Origin: Candidatus Sphingomonas phytovorans
Lineage (GTDB): Bacteria; Pseudomonadota; Alphaproteobacteria; Sphingomonadales; Sphingomonadaceae
Direction: 5' to 3'
DNA: 64,000 nucleotides
NCBI GenBank assembly: GCA_029202385.1
Contig: CP119314.1
Span: 1,056,501 to 1,120,500 of the forward strand
This document shows positions 25,663-33,961 of this stretch, in pieces; position 1 is the first letter of the stretch; every line of letters starts with the position of its first letter. Made by a program: the position numbers and the translations under genes. A model generated the notes under the pieces. That model was given only the letters and a program-made list of their open reading frames with translations. It had not been told where the DNA came from and did no database searches.

Positions 25663-28377
25663 TCAAGCCGCAGAGAGTTTGTTGAACTCGAGGGTGAACA
25701 CGGCGCCGCCTTCAGCGTGATTGCCCGCCCGGACGCCGATCTGCATCGCGTCGGCAAAGCCCTTCACGATGGCAAGCCCTAACCCGCTACCGCCTTCTCG
25801 ATCGCTGCCTGCGCCACGCGTGAAGATTTCGAACAGGTCCCGATCCGGCATCGGGAGCCCCGGGCCATCGTCGCGAATCGCGATCGTCACCGCCTCGGCG
25901 GTCCGGCGGCCCTCGATCGTGATCGTGCCGGTGGCGCCGCCATGCTGTGCTGAATTGACCAGGAGGTTGATCAATATGTGGTGAAGCAGGGTAGCGTCGG
26001 CCAGTACGAGCGGCAGGTTGGCCGGAACCTGGAAATCGATATGCTTGCTGCGCAGCAGATCCTTCAGGTCATGGATCGCTCCGCTGACCGCGTCGGTCAG
26101 GTCGGTCGGCTCGATCGACAGTTTCAGCGCGCCGGTATCAAGCCTCACCATGTCGAGCAGATTGTCGAGGAAGCGCCGCAGGCGCTGCATCTCGGCGCGC
26201 GCGACGGGGATGGCAGCCGAATCGGGATGCTCGGCCGACACGCTCTCGATCGCTGTCGTCACGGCGGTCAGCGGCGTGCGCAGGTCATGGCCGATCGACG
26301 ACAGCAGGGCCGCGCGCAGCCGGTCGCGCTCCTTGAGCACTGACAGTTCGCGCATCTCGTCCTCAAGCCGCAGCCGCTCATGCGCGAGCGAGGCCTGACC
26401 GACCAGAGTTGAGAGCAGCACCGCGCGATCCGACGGAACGGGATCGCTCCCGTCGTTTCGCGCAACGCCAAGCACGCCCAGCACGCCGAGCGACGTCTTG
26501 AGCGGGTGGAACTGCCAGTCCGAAGCATTGAGCGTCACGGTGCCGTATCCGGCGGTCTCGCCGCGCTTGAATGCCCAGTCGGCCGCGGCGACGTCGATCG
26601 GGGTGAGCCCGCTGGCCGGCGGCGCGGCCGCCACGATCTCCGGTTGCCCGCCTCGATCCGCCAGCAACACGGCATTGACGTCGAGCAGTCGAGACACTTC
26701 CTCGCACACCGTGTCAGCCGTGGTCTGCGCGTCCGACACTCGGGTCAGCGCCTGGGCGAAGGCAGCGAGGGCGGCGTTCTCCCGCGCGCTGCGCACGCCG
26801 ATCGCCGCGCGCGAACGCATCCCACCGGTCAGCCGGCTGGTGAAGGCGGCGATACCGATCAGGATCAGCACGGTCAGCACGCTTTGCGGGTCGGCGATGG
26901 TGAAGGTGTAGAGCGGCGGCAGGAAAAAGAAGTTGAAGGCCAGCGCGGCGAGCAGGCCGGCGGCCAATCCCGGCTTCAACCCGTAACGGCTTGCGGCGGC
27001 GACTACCGGCAGCAGATAGATGAGGTCGACCGCTCCCGTGCCGATCCACGGCTCGACCAGGCGGGCCAGCAGTGTCGTCATGGCGACGAAGGCGACAACC
27101 GCGGCATAGACAGCAGGCTTCGCATCCCAGCGAAGGGCCTTTCGGGGGCGTCGCGACGGTGCGGGCGCGCCGGCTGGAATGACGTGGATCGCCAGCCCCT
27201 CGACATTGCGCAGCAGTTTTTCGACGACTGAGCCATGGCGTAGTTCGAACCACCAGCTCCGCCGCGACTTGCCGATCACCAGCTGAGTCGCGCGCATGCC
27301 CTCTACCTGGGCGTGCAGGCCGTCGATGACGCTTTCAGCGGGCACGGTAGCGATCGTTGCGCCAAGGCTCGCGGCGAGCCGGAGCGTGGCCGCGATTCGC
27401 GCTTTCTCTTCGACGCTGAATTCTTCAGCGCGGGGCGTCTCGATGTAGACGGCGGTCCAGGGCGCGCGGAGGGCGTCGGCGAGGCGCTTGGTCGTCCGCA
27501 CCAGCGATTCGGCACCGGGCAGTTCGCTGACGGCGACCAGCACCCGCTCGCCGGCCGCGAACGCGCCTGACAATGCGCTCGCATCGAGATGTTCGAGCAT
27601 CTGCCGGTCGACACTCATCGCCGCGCGGCGAAGCGCCATTTCGCGCAATGCCGACAGATTGGCCTTGGAGAAGAAATGGCCGAGTGCGCGAGTCGCCTCT
27701 GCGGGGATATAGACCTTGCCGTCCTTCAGCCGCTCGATGAGCTCGTCGGGCGGGATATCGACGACCTGGACCTCCGCGTCTTCCAGGACGCTGTCGGGCA
27801 CCGTCTCGCGCACCCGAACCCGGGTGAAGCTGGCGACCACATCGTTGAGGCTTTCGACATGCTGGATGTTGAGGGTCGAGAAGACGTCGATGCCGGTGTT
27901 GAGCAGTTCCTGGATATCCTGCCAGCGCTTGGGATGGCGGCTGCCTTCGACATTGGTGTGGGCGAGCTCGTCGACCAGCACGAGCGCAGGGCGGCGGGCC
28001 AGGATCGCATCAAGATCCATTTCGGTCAGTGTCTGGCCGCGATAGTCTATGGTGCGGCGGGAAATCACCTCGAACGGCGAGACCAATGCCTCGGTTTCGG
28101 CGCGGCCATGAGTCTCGACCACGCCGATCACCACGTCGATGCCGGCCCGCAGCCGGGCAGCGCCCTCGTTCAGCATCTCATAGGTCTTGCCGACCCCGGG
28201 TGCGGCGCCGAGGAATATCTTGAGCTGCCCGCGCGCCTCACGCTCCGCGGCGCGGAGCAGGGCATCGGGGGAGGGGCGTTTGTCGGTGATGGCGCGCCTT
28301 CCTTGCTTCAGCTCCTCGCCTTCCCATGAAGAAGAGGGGCTGGGGAGAATATGACCGTCACCGCGCCGAAACACCAC
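25663..28377 (-). CDS. kdpD: Sensor histidine kinase KdpD
   Basis: About 880-904 residues: N-terminal KdpD domain with Walker A GAAPGVGKTYEML, a Usp-like domain, four membrane helices (AVVAFVAMTTLLARLV to TVLILIGIAAF), a GAF domain, then DHp (SSIGHDLRTPLTAV, His intact) and ATPase boxes (DDGPGLP, GGSGLGLAIVKG). It senses potassium limitation and phosphorylates KdpE. It is divergent from the kdp operon instead of lying between kdpC and kdpE. The start is uncertain: the only standard codons are GTG at 28377/28374, but the best ribosome site (AAGGAAGG) precedes an ATC at 28290 where homologs begin. Confidence 0.95.
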   Translation of the reverse strand: MVFRRGDGHILPSPSSSWEGEELKQGRRAITDKRPSPDALLRAAEREARGQLKIFLGAAPGVGKTYEMLNEGAARLRAGIDVVIGVVETHGRAETEALVSPFEVISRRTIDYRGQTLTEMDLDAILARRPALVLVDELAHTNVEGSRHPKRWQDIQELLNTGIDVFSTLNIQHVESLNDVVASFTRVRVRETVPDSVLEDAEVQVVDIPPDELIERLKDGKVYIPAEATRALGHFFSKANLSALREMALRRAAMSVDRQMLEHLDASALSGAFAAGERVLVAVSELPGAESLVRTTKRLADALRAPWTAVYIETPRAEEFSVEEKARIAATLRLAASLGATIATVPAESVIDGLHAQVEGMRATQLVIGKSRRSWWFELRHGSVVEKLLRNVEGLAIHVIPAGAPAPSRRPRKALRWDAKPAVYAAVVAFVAMTTLLARLVEPWIGTGAVDLIYLLPVVAAASRYGLKPGLAAGLLAALAFNFFFLPPLYTFTIADPQSVLTVLILIGIAAFTSRLTGGMRSRAAIGVRSARENAALAAFAQALTRVSDAQTTADTVCEEVSRLLDVNAVLLADRGGQPEIVAAAPPASGLTPIDVAAADWAFKRGETAGYGTVTLNASDWQFHPLKTSLGVLGVLGVARNDGSDPVPSDRAVLLSTLVGQASLAHERLRLEDEMRELSVLKERDRLRAALLSSIGHDLRTPLTAVTTAIESVSAEHPDSAAIPVARAEMQRLRRFLDNLLDMVRLDTGALKLSIEPTDLTDAVSGAIHDLKDLLRSKHIDFQVPANLPLVLADATLLHHILINLLVNSAQHGGATGTITIEGRRTAEAVTIAIRDDGPGLPMPDRDLFEIFTRGAGSDREGGSGLGLAIVKGFADAMQIGVRAGNHAEGGAVFTLEFNKLSAA

Positions 28378-28402
28378 GCCCTCGGCGCAATCTATATGCG
28401 AA

Positions 28403-28445
28403 CTTAACGCCCGCGCGTTTCATTCGCCGTCGCACCTTAACGCCC
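28403..28445. promoter_or_regulatory. Direct repeats, candidate KdpE operator
   Basis: CTTAACGCCC occurs at 28403-28412 and 28436-28445, 33 bases apart, both on the same face of the helix or nearly so. Each is followed by a GCG-rich stretch. The gap between kdpD and the kdp operon is where KdpE should bind, and the known E. coli KdpE site is also a T/A tract next to a C-rich block. Assignment is inferred. Confidence 0.45.
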
Positions 28446-28507
28446 CTCGCGCCTATCTGCGCTTCCGACCCGGCCAATTGGCGCCGGCCCATCGGAGGCA
28501 CAGCCCC

Positions 28508-28591
28508 ATGACCGATATCCTGTGGCTCGGCGCTCTCGCCGGGCTGTTCGCGCTGACGCTCGCCTATATCCGCCTGTGCGACGAGGCGTGA
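28508..28591 (+). CDS. 27-residue membrane micropeptide upstream of kdpF
   Basis: The first open frame of the kdp transcript encodes a 27-residue peptide starting MTDILWLGALAGLFALTLAY and ending IRLCDEA. It is one membrane helix with a short polar tail. Start ATG 28508 follows GGAGG about eight bases earlier (ATCGGAGGCACAGCCCC). It ends four bases before kdpF. Similar short peptides ending in RLC(D/E)-type tails occur in front of kdpF in other bacteria, from memory, and are usually left as hypothetical. A role in Kdp complex assembly or stability is an inference. Confidence 0.7.
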   Translation: MTDILWLGALAGLFALTLAYIRLCDEA

Positions 28592-28595
28592 GGCG

Positions 28596-28685
28596 ATGAC
28601 GCTCCATCTCACGCTGGCCGCGATCACCGCCGCCGCACTCCTCCTTTACCTCGTGGCCGTGCTCCTGCGGCCCGAGCGTTTCTGA
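28596..28685 (+). CDS. kdpF: KdpF, small subunit of the potassium-transporting ATPase
   Basis: A 29-residue single-helix peptide beginning [20 protein letters not shown] and ending LLRPERF. The one helix followed by a short RPE(R/K)F-type end is the KdpF signature; KdpF stabilises the KdpABC complex. It lies between the 27-residue micropeptide gene and kdpA (13 bases downstream). Confidence 0.85.
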   Translation: MTLHLTLAAITAAALLLYLVAVLLRPERF

Positions 28686-28698
28686 TCGGTATCGCGTC

Positions 28699-30402
28699 AT
28701 GGATATTCAGGGCTGGGGGCTGATCGCCCTCTTCATCGTCATTCTCGTTGCGCTGGCCAAGCCGATGGGCATGTGGCTGTTCGCGCTCTACGAGGGCCGT
28801 CGCACGCCGCTCCACTATGTCTTCGGGCCAGTCGAGAAGGGCTTCTACAAGCTCGGCGGAATCGACCCGAATGCCGAGCAGAGCTGGCGCCGCTACGCCG
28901 TCCACATGGTAGCGTTCAATCTCGCGCTCCTGCTGCTTACCTATTTTGTCCTGCGCTTCCAGGACCTGCTGCCGATGAATCCGCGCGGATTTGCCGGCAT
29001 CGCGCCCGACGGAGCGTGGAACGTTGCGATCAGCTTCACCACCAACACCAACTGGCAATGGTATTCGGGCGAGGCCGCCCTTTCGAACTTCAGCCAGATG
29101 TTCGGCCTCGTGATTCATAATTTCCTGAGCGCCGCCACCGGTATCGCGCTCGCCTTTGCCCTGTTCCGCGGTTTCGCGCGGCGCGAGGCGAAGTCGATCG
29201 GCAATTTCTGGGCGGATATGACCCGGGTCACGCTCTACCTGTTGCTGCCGATCTCGATCGTTTATGCGACTTATCTGATCTGGAGCGGCGTTCCGCAGAC
29301 CTTTGCGCAGAGCATCGACGCGACCACGCTGGAAGGCGTGAAGCAGACCATCGCGCTTGGCCCGGTCGCCTCGCAGGAAGCGATCAAGATGCTCGGCACC
29401 AATGGCGGTGGCTTCTTCAACGCCAACAGTGCCCATCCGTTCGAGAACCCCTCGGCGCTCACCAACCTGGTCGAGATGCTGTCGATCTTCCTGATCGGCG
29501 TCGGGCTGACCTGGACGTTCGGCAAGGCGGTGGGCAACACTCGCCAGGGCTGGGCGATCCTCGCCGCGATGCTGGTCATCTTCCTCGCCGGGACGAGCGT
29601 CGCCTACTGGCAGGAAGCAGCCGGCAATCCGGTCCTGCATCACCTCCATGTCGCCGGCGGCAATATGGAAGGCAAGGAGGTCCGCTTCGGCATCGCCGCC
29701 TCGGCCCTGTTCGCCAGCGTCACCACGGCTGCCTCCTGCGGCGCGGTCAACGCAATGCATGACAGCTTCACCGCGCTCGGCGGCATGATCCCGATGATCA
29801 ACATGGAACTGGGCGAGATCGTCGTCGGCGGCGTGGGTGCGGGTATCTACGGCTTCCTGCTCTTCGCCATCCTCGCGGTGTTCGTCGCCGGCCTGATGGT
29901 CGGCCGCACGCCCGAATATGTCGGCAAGAAGATCGAGGGCCGCGAGGTGAAGTTCGCCGTGTTGGCCATCGCCGTGCTGCCGCTCCTCATCCTGGGCGGA
30001 ACGATGATCGCGTCGGTGACGAGCGCCGGGCTGGCCGGTCCGCTCAACAAGGGACCGCACGGTTTCTCTGAGATCCTCTACGCCTTCAGTTCGGCAGTGG
30101 CGAACAACGGATCGGCCTTTGCCGGCCTGACGGCGGGCACGCCCTTCTACAACGCGCTGCTCGGCATCGCGATGTGGGGCGGACGGTTCTTCATGATCGT
30201 GCCGATGCTGGCGATCGCCGGCAGCCTCGCGGCCAAGAAATATACGCCGCCCTCGTCGGGCTCCTTCCCGACGACCGGACCACTCTGGGTGGGGCTGCTC
30301 ATCGGCGTCATCCTGATCATGGGCGGCCTGACCTTCCTTCCCAGCCTCGCGCTTGGCCCGATCGCCGATCATCTCGCGATGATCAGCGGCCACCTCTCCT
30401 GA
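28699..30402 (+). CDS. kdpA: Potassium-transporting ATPase subunit A
   Basis: A 567-residue channel-like subunit that binds and conducts K+ into the P-type KdpFABC pump in the inner membrane. The four selectivity loops are visible: [49 protein letters not shown] and [14 protein letters not shown]. About ten membrane helices. The start ATG 28699 gives the family's usual [13 protein letters not shown]-terminus. Second subunit gene of the operon after kdpF. Confidence 0.98.
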   Translation: MDIQGWGLIALFIVILVALAKPMGMWLFALYEGRRTPLHYVFGPVEKGFYKLGGIDPNAEQSWRRYAVHMVAFNLALLLLTYFVLRFQDLLPMNPRGFAGIAPDGAWNVAISFTTNTNWQWYSGEAALSNFSQMFGLVIHNFLSAATGIALAFALFRGFARREAKSIGNFWADMTRVTLYLLLPISIVYATYLIWSGVPQTFAQSIDATTLEGVKQTIALGPVASQEAIKMLGTNGGGFFNANSAHPFENPSALTNLVEMLSIFLIGVGLTWTFGKAVGNTRQGWAILAAMLVIFLAGTSVAYWQEAAGNPVLHHLHVAGGNMEGKEVRFGIAASALFASVTTAASCGAVNAMHDSFTALGGMIPMINMELGEIVVGGVGAGIYGFLLFAILAVFVAGLMVGRTPEYVGKKIEGREVKFAVLAIAVLPLLILGGTMIASVTSAGLAGPLNKGPHGFSEILYAFSSAVANNGSAFAGLTAGTPFYNALLGIAMWGGRFFMIVPMLAIAGSLAAKKYTPPSSGSFPTTGPLWVGLLIGVILIMGGLTFLPSLALGPIADHLAMISGHLS

Positions 30403-30415
30403 TCGGATCACGACA

Positions 30416-32446
30416 ATGTCCGCACCAACCTCCATCTTCACCGCGAGCCTGGTCGTCCCGGCGATCGGCGACTCGTTCAAGAAGCTCGATCCGCGTGAGC
30501 TGATCAAGAACCCGGTGATGTTCACCACGGCCATCGTGGCGACGCTGCTGACCATATTGCTGCTCATCGGCGGGGAGCCGCTCAGCTTCGGCTTCCAGAT
30601 CCAGCTGATCGTCTGGCTGTGGCTGACCGTGCTGTTCGGCACCTTCGCCGAGGCGCTGGCGGAGGGCAGGGGACGTGCCCAGGCCGCCTCGCTCCGCGCG
30701 ACCAAGGCAGATCTCAAGGCAAAACGCCTGCTTGGCGTCGGCGAGACCTATGAGATCGCCTTTGCTACCCAGCTCGAGCGGGGCGATGTGGTCCTGGTCG
30801 AGACCGGCGACCTGATCCCGGCCGATGGCGAGGTGATCGAGGGCGTCGCCTCGGTCAACGAGGCGGCGATCACTGGCGAAAGCGCGCCGGTGATCCGCGA
30901 GGCGGGGGGCGACCGTTCGGCGGTGACGGCGGGTACCCGCGTCATCTCCGACCGGATCAAGGTGCGCATCACCCAGGAGCCGGGCCAGGGTTTCCTTGAC
31001 CGCATGATCGCCCTTGTCGAAGGCGCCGAGAGGCAGAAGACGCCGAACGAGATCGCGCTCACTATCCTCCTCGTCGGCCTGACCATCATCTTCCTGATCG
31101 CGGTCGCCACGATCCCGGGTTTCGCAACTTATGCCGGTGGCGAAGTGCCGGTCGCCGTCCTCGCCGCGCTGCTGATCACGCTGATCCCGACGACGATCGC
31201 CGCCTTGCTTTCCGCGATCGGCATTGCAGGCATGGACCGGCTGGTGCGGTTCAACGTGCTCGCGAAATCGGGCCGCGCGGTCGAAGCGGCTGGCGATATC
31301 GACGTGTTGCTGCTCGACAAGACGGGCACGATCACGATCGGCGACCGTCAGGCAAGCCAGTTCCATCCGGTCGGCGGAATCGACATCGACACGCTGGCGA
31401 GCGCCGCTTCGCTGGCCAGTCTCGCCGACGAGACGCCCGAGGGTCGCTCGATCGTGGTGCTTGCCCGCGAACGTCATGCCATCCCGGCGCGCACGATGCC
31501 GGCGGACGCTGAGATCATCCCGTTTACCGCCCAGACCCGCGTGTCCGGAATCGTCACGGGCGGCAGCACGATCCGCAAGGGTGCGGTCGACGCGATCCTT
31601 CGTGCCGATCCCGGTCTTGGCGACAGCCTGGTCGCGGCCGAACTGCGCCGCGTGACGGAGGAGATCGCGCGTTCCGGGGCCACGCCGCTCGCCGTCTCCC
31701 GCGATGGCAGGCTGCTCGGCGCGATCGCCCTGAAGGACGTAGTCAAGGCAGGCATTCGCGAGCGGTTCGGCGAGCTGCGCCAGATGGGCATCCGTACGGT
31801 GATGATCACCGGCGACAACCCGCTGACTGCGGCCGCCATCGCAGCCGAGGCCGGCGTTGACGACTTCCTCGCCGAGGCGACCCCGGAGGACAAGCTCGCG
31901 CTGATCCGCAAGGAACAGCAGGGCGGACGACTGGTCGCGATGTGCGGCGACGGTACCAACGACGCACCGGCGCTGGCCCAGGCAGATGTCGGCGTGGCGA
32001 TGAACACCGGCACCCAGGCGGCGCGCGAGGCCGGCAACATGGTCGATCTCGACAGCGATCCGACCAAGCTGATCGAGGTCGTGGGCCTCGGCAAGCAACT
32101 CCTGATGACGCGCGGCGCGTTGACCACTTTCTCGATCGCGAACGACGTCGCCAAATATTTCGCGATCATCCCGGCGATGTTCGTCGCGCTCTATCCAGGG
32201 CTGGGCGTGCTCAACGTGATGGGCCTCGCGACACCGCAATCGGCGATCCTGTCGGCGATCATCTTCAACGCGCTCATCATCCCGCTGCTCGTCCCGCTCG
32301 CGTTGAAGGGCGTGACCTATCGGCCGATGCCGGCGGGGGCGCTGCTCGCCCGCAATCTCGCCGTCTATGGGCTGGGCGGCCTGCTTGCCCCGTTCGTGGG
32401 GATCAAGCTCATCGATCTGGCCGTCACCGGCCTCCACCTCGCCTGA
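30416..32446 (+). CDS. kdpB: Potassium-transporting ATPase subunit B
   Basis: The 676-residue catalytic P-type ATPase subunit. Motifs: TGESAPV in the actuator domain, the phosphorylated Asp in [26 protein letters not shown] in the P/N hinge, and [20 protein letters not shown] 13-base gap follows kdpA. Membrane helix 4 contains [12 protein letters not shown] as in KdpB proteins. ATP hydrolysis here drives K+ import through KdpA. A REP-like element separates it from kdpC. Confidence 0.98.
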   Translation: MSAPTSIFTASLVVPAIGDSFKKLDPRELIKNPVMFTTAIVATLLTILLLIGGEPLSFGFQIQLIVWLWLTVLFGTFAEALAEGRGRAQAASLRATKADLKAKRLLGVGETYEIAFATQLERGDVVLVETGDLIPADGEVIEGVASVNEAAITGESAPVIREAGGDRSAVTAGTRVISDRIKVRITQEPGQGFLDRMIALVEGAERQKTPNEIALTILLVGLTIIFLIAVATIPGFATYAGGEVPVAVLAALLITLIPTTIAALLSAIGIAGMDRLVRFNVLAKSGRAVEAAGDIDVLLLDKTGTITIGDRQASQFHPVGGIDIDTLASAASLASLADETPEGRSIVVLARERHAIPARTMPADAEIIPFTAQTRVSGIVTGGSTIRKGAVDAILRADPGLGDSLVAAELRRVTEEIARSGATPLAVSRDGRLLGAIALKDVVKAGIRERFGELRQMGIRTVMITGDNPLTAAAIAAEAGVDDFLAEATPEDKLALIRKEQQGGRLVAMCGDGTNDAPALAQADVGVAMNTGTQAAREAGNMVDLDSDPTKLIEVVGLGKQLLMTRGALTTFSIANDVAKYFAIIPAMFVALYPGLGVLNVMGLATPQSAILSAIIFNALIIPLLVPLALKGVTYRPMPAGALLARNLAVYGLGGLLAPFVGIKLIDLAVTGLHLA

Positions 32447-32451
32447 TGCTT

Positions 32452-32504
32452 GTGTCCCCGCGAAGGCGGGGACCCAGTCTGGGCTCCCGCCTTCGCGGGA
32501 GCAC
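32452..32504. repeat. Double-hairpin palindrome between kdpB and kdpC
   Basis: The 53 bases read as two facing hairpins, CCCCGCGAAGGCGGGG and CCCGCCTTCGCGGG, joined by GACCCAGTCTGGGCT. The halves are reverse complements of each other. This is the common REP-like alphaproteobacterial repeat; inside an operon it could lower kdpC expression or protect the upstream mRNA. Confidence 0.8.
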
Positions 32505-32520
32505 ATAAGGAACTGAAGAC

Positions 32521-33102
32521 ATGCTCACCGACCTGAAATCCGCCCTGCGTCCCGCCTTTGCGCTCACCGTCGGTTACGCGCTGTTGCTCGGGCTGGCCTA
32601 TCCACTCGCGCTAACCGGCCTCGGTCAGGCGCTGTTTCCTTCTCAGGCGAATGGCAGCCTGATCACCCAGAACGGCAAGGTCATCGGTTCCGATCTGATC
32701 GGCCAGGCCTTTGCCGCCGACCGCTACTTTCACGGCCGTCCATCCGCCGCGGGCAAGGGCTACGACGCCAGCGCGTCTTCGGGCTCGAACCTGGGCCCGA
32801 CGTCGCAGGCGCTGGCCGACCGCGTCAAAGCCGACATTGCAATCAATCCCCCTTCACCGGATTCTATGGTCCCTGCTGATCTGGTGACGTCCTCCGCCTC
32901 GGGACTGGATCCCCATCTCAGCCCCGAGGCGGCTTTTTATCAAGTGAACCGCGTCGCGAAGGCGCGAGGCCTCAGCCCCGATGCCGTGCGTGCGCTGGTG
33001 ACCGCGCAGACCGAACACCCGCTACTTGGTTTCCTCGGCGAACCGCGCGTCAATGTCCTGGCGCTCAATCGGGCGCTCGACCAAGCGACCGCGCGGCCCT
33101 AA
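32521..33102 (+). CDS. kdpC: Potassium-transporting ATPase subunit C
   Basis: A 193-residue subunit with one N-terminal membrane helix ([20 protein letters not shown]) and a periplasmic domain containing the family blocks [24 protein letters not shown] and [19 protein letters not shown]. It joins KdpA and KdpB in the complex. kdpE follows after nine bases. Confidence 0.97.
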   Translation: MLTDLKSALRPAFALTVGYALLLGLAYPLALTGLGQALFPSQANGSLITQNGKVIGSDLIGQAFAADRYFHGRPSAAGKGYDASASSGSNLGPTSQALADRVKADIAINPPSPDSMVPADLVTSSASGLDPHLSPEAAFYQVNRVAKARGLSPDAVRALVTAQTEHPLLGFLGEPRVNVLALNRALDQATARP

Positions 33103-33111
33103 CAACAACGC

Positions 33112-33801
33112 ATGCCGATCGCCGCCAAGGTTCTGATCGTCGAGGACGACGCGCATATCCGCCGGCTGCTGCGCGTCGCGGCCGAACGGGCCGGGTACAA
33201 GGCAGGCGAGGCGGCGACGGCGCGCGAGGGGCTGTCGCTGCTCGATATCGACAAGCCCGACGTGGTGCTGCTTGATCTCGGCCTGCCGGACCGGGACGGG
33301 CTTGAGCTGATCCAGCTCATCAAGGCGCGGGGCGCGACGTTGATCGTCGTCTCGGCGCGAGAGGACACCGCTGAGAAGGTCGCCGCGCTCGATCTCGGCG
33401 CCGACGATTATCTGACCAAGCCGTTCGATACCGAGGAACTGCTCGCTCGGATCCGCACCGCGCTGCGCCACCGCCTGGCCGATCAGGCGGTACAGCCAGT
33501 GGTGAGGATCGGCGAGGTGACGATCGATCTCGACACCCGCCGCGTGCTGCGCGGCGGGAAGGAAGTTCACCTCTCGCCCAAGGAATATGGCGTGCTGGCT
33601 GAGCTGGCCAGACGGCCCGACCGCATCGTCGGCCACACCCAGTTGCTCCGTGAGATATGGGGCCCGGCGCACGAAAGCCGCGTCGAATATCTGCGTATCG
33701 TGGTCCGCAATCTGCGCCAGAAGCTTGAGCCGGACCCGGCCAGGCCGACGATCATCCGCAACGAGATCGGCGTCGGCTATCGGTTGACGGGGGCGGGATA
33801 G
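33112..33801 (+). CDS. kdpE: Response regulator KdpE
   Basis: A 229-residue OmpR-type regulator. Receiver domain: acidic pair ED-D in VLIVEDDAHIRRLL, phospho-Asp in VVLLDLGLPDRDG, Lys in LTKPFDTEELL. C-terminal winged helix has LRIVVRNLRQKLEPDP and IRNEIGVGYRL. It should activate the kdp promoter when phosphorylated by KdpD. It sits at the end of the kdp operon while its kinase is encoded on the opposite strand upstream, an uncommon split. Confidence 0.96.
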   Translation: MPIAAKVLIVEDDAHIRRLLRVAAERAGYKAGEAATAREGLSLLDIDKPDVVLLDLGLPDRDGLELIQLIKARGATLIVVSAREDTAEKVAALDLGADDYLTKPFDTEELLARIRTALRHRLADQAVQPVVRIGEVTIDLDTRRVLRGGKEVHLSPKEYGVLAELARRPDRIVGHTQLLREIWGPAHESRVEYLRIVVRNLRQKLEPDPARPTIIRNEIGVGYRLTGAG

Positions 33802-33961
33802 ACCCGTGGTCGCGATGGTTGCCTGCGACGCATCAATGACATTGCAGGGCGAGACGCCGCCGATCATGTAGCGCCTGCGGCCGAAAGCCACTAGGGCGGC
33901 CATGGCGTTGCCGAATCATATAGGATGACACCGGCGTCACCCCGGAAGAGGATTTCTGCCC

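Noticed and set aside
28624..30717. 697-codon minus-strand frame opposite kdpA
   Set aside because: Antisense shadow of kdpA; no recognisable motif.
30383..32506. 707-codon minus-strand frame opposite kdpB
   Set aside because: It mirrors kdpB exactly and has the acidic/basic low-complexity look of antisense translation; kdpB motifs are complete.
33802..33961. Possible riboswitch before the TonB-dependent receptor
   Set aside because: I looked for a cobalamin riboswitch pattern; only scattered GCCACT-like bases were found and no conserved core, so it is not called.
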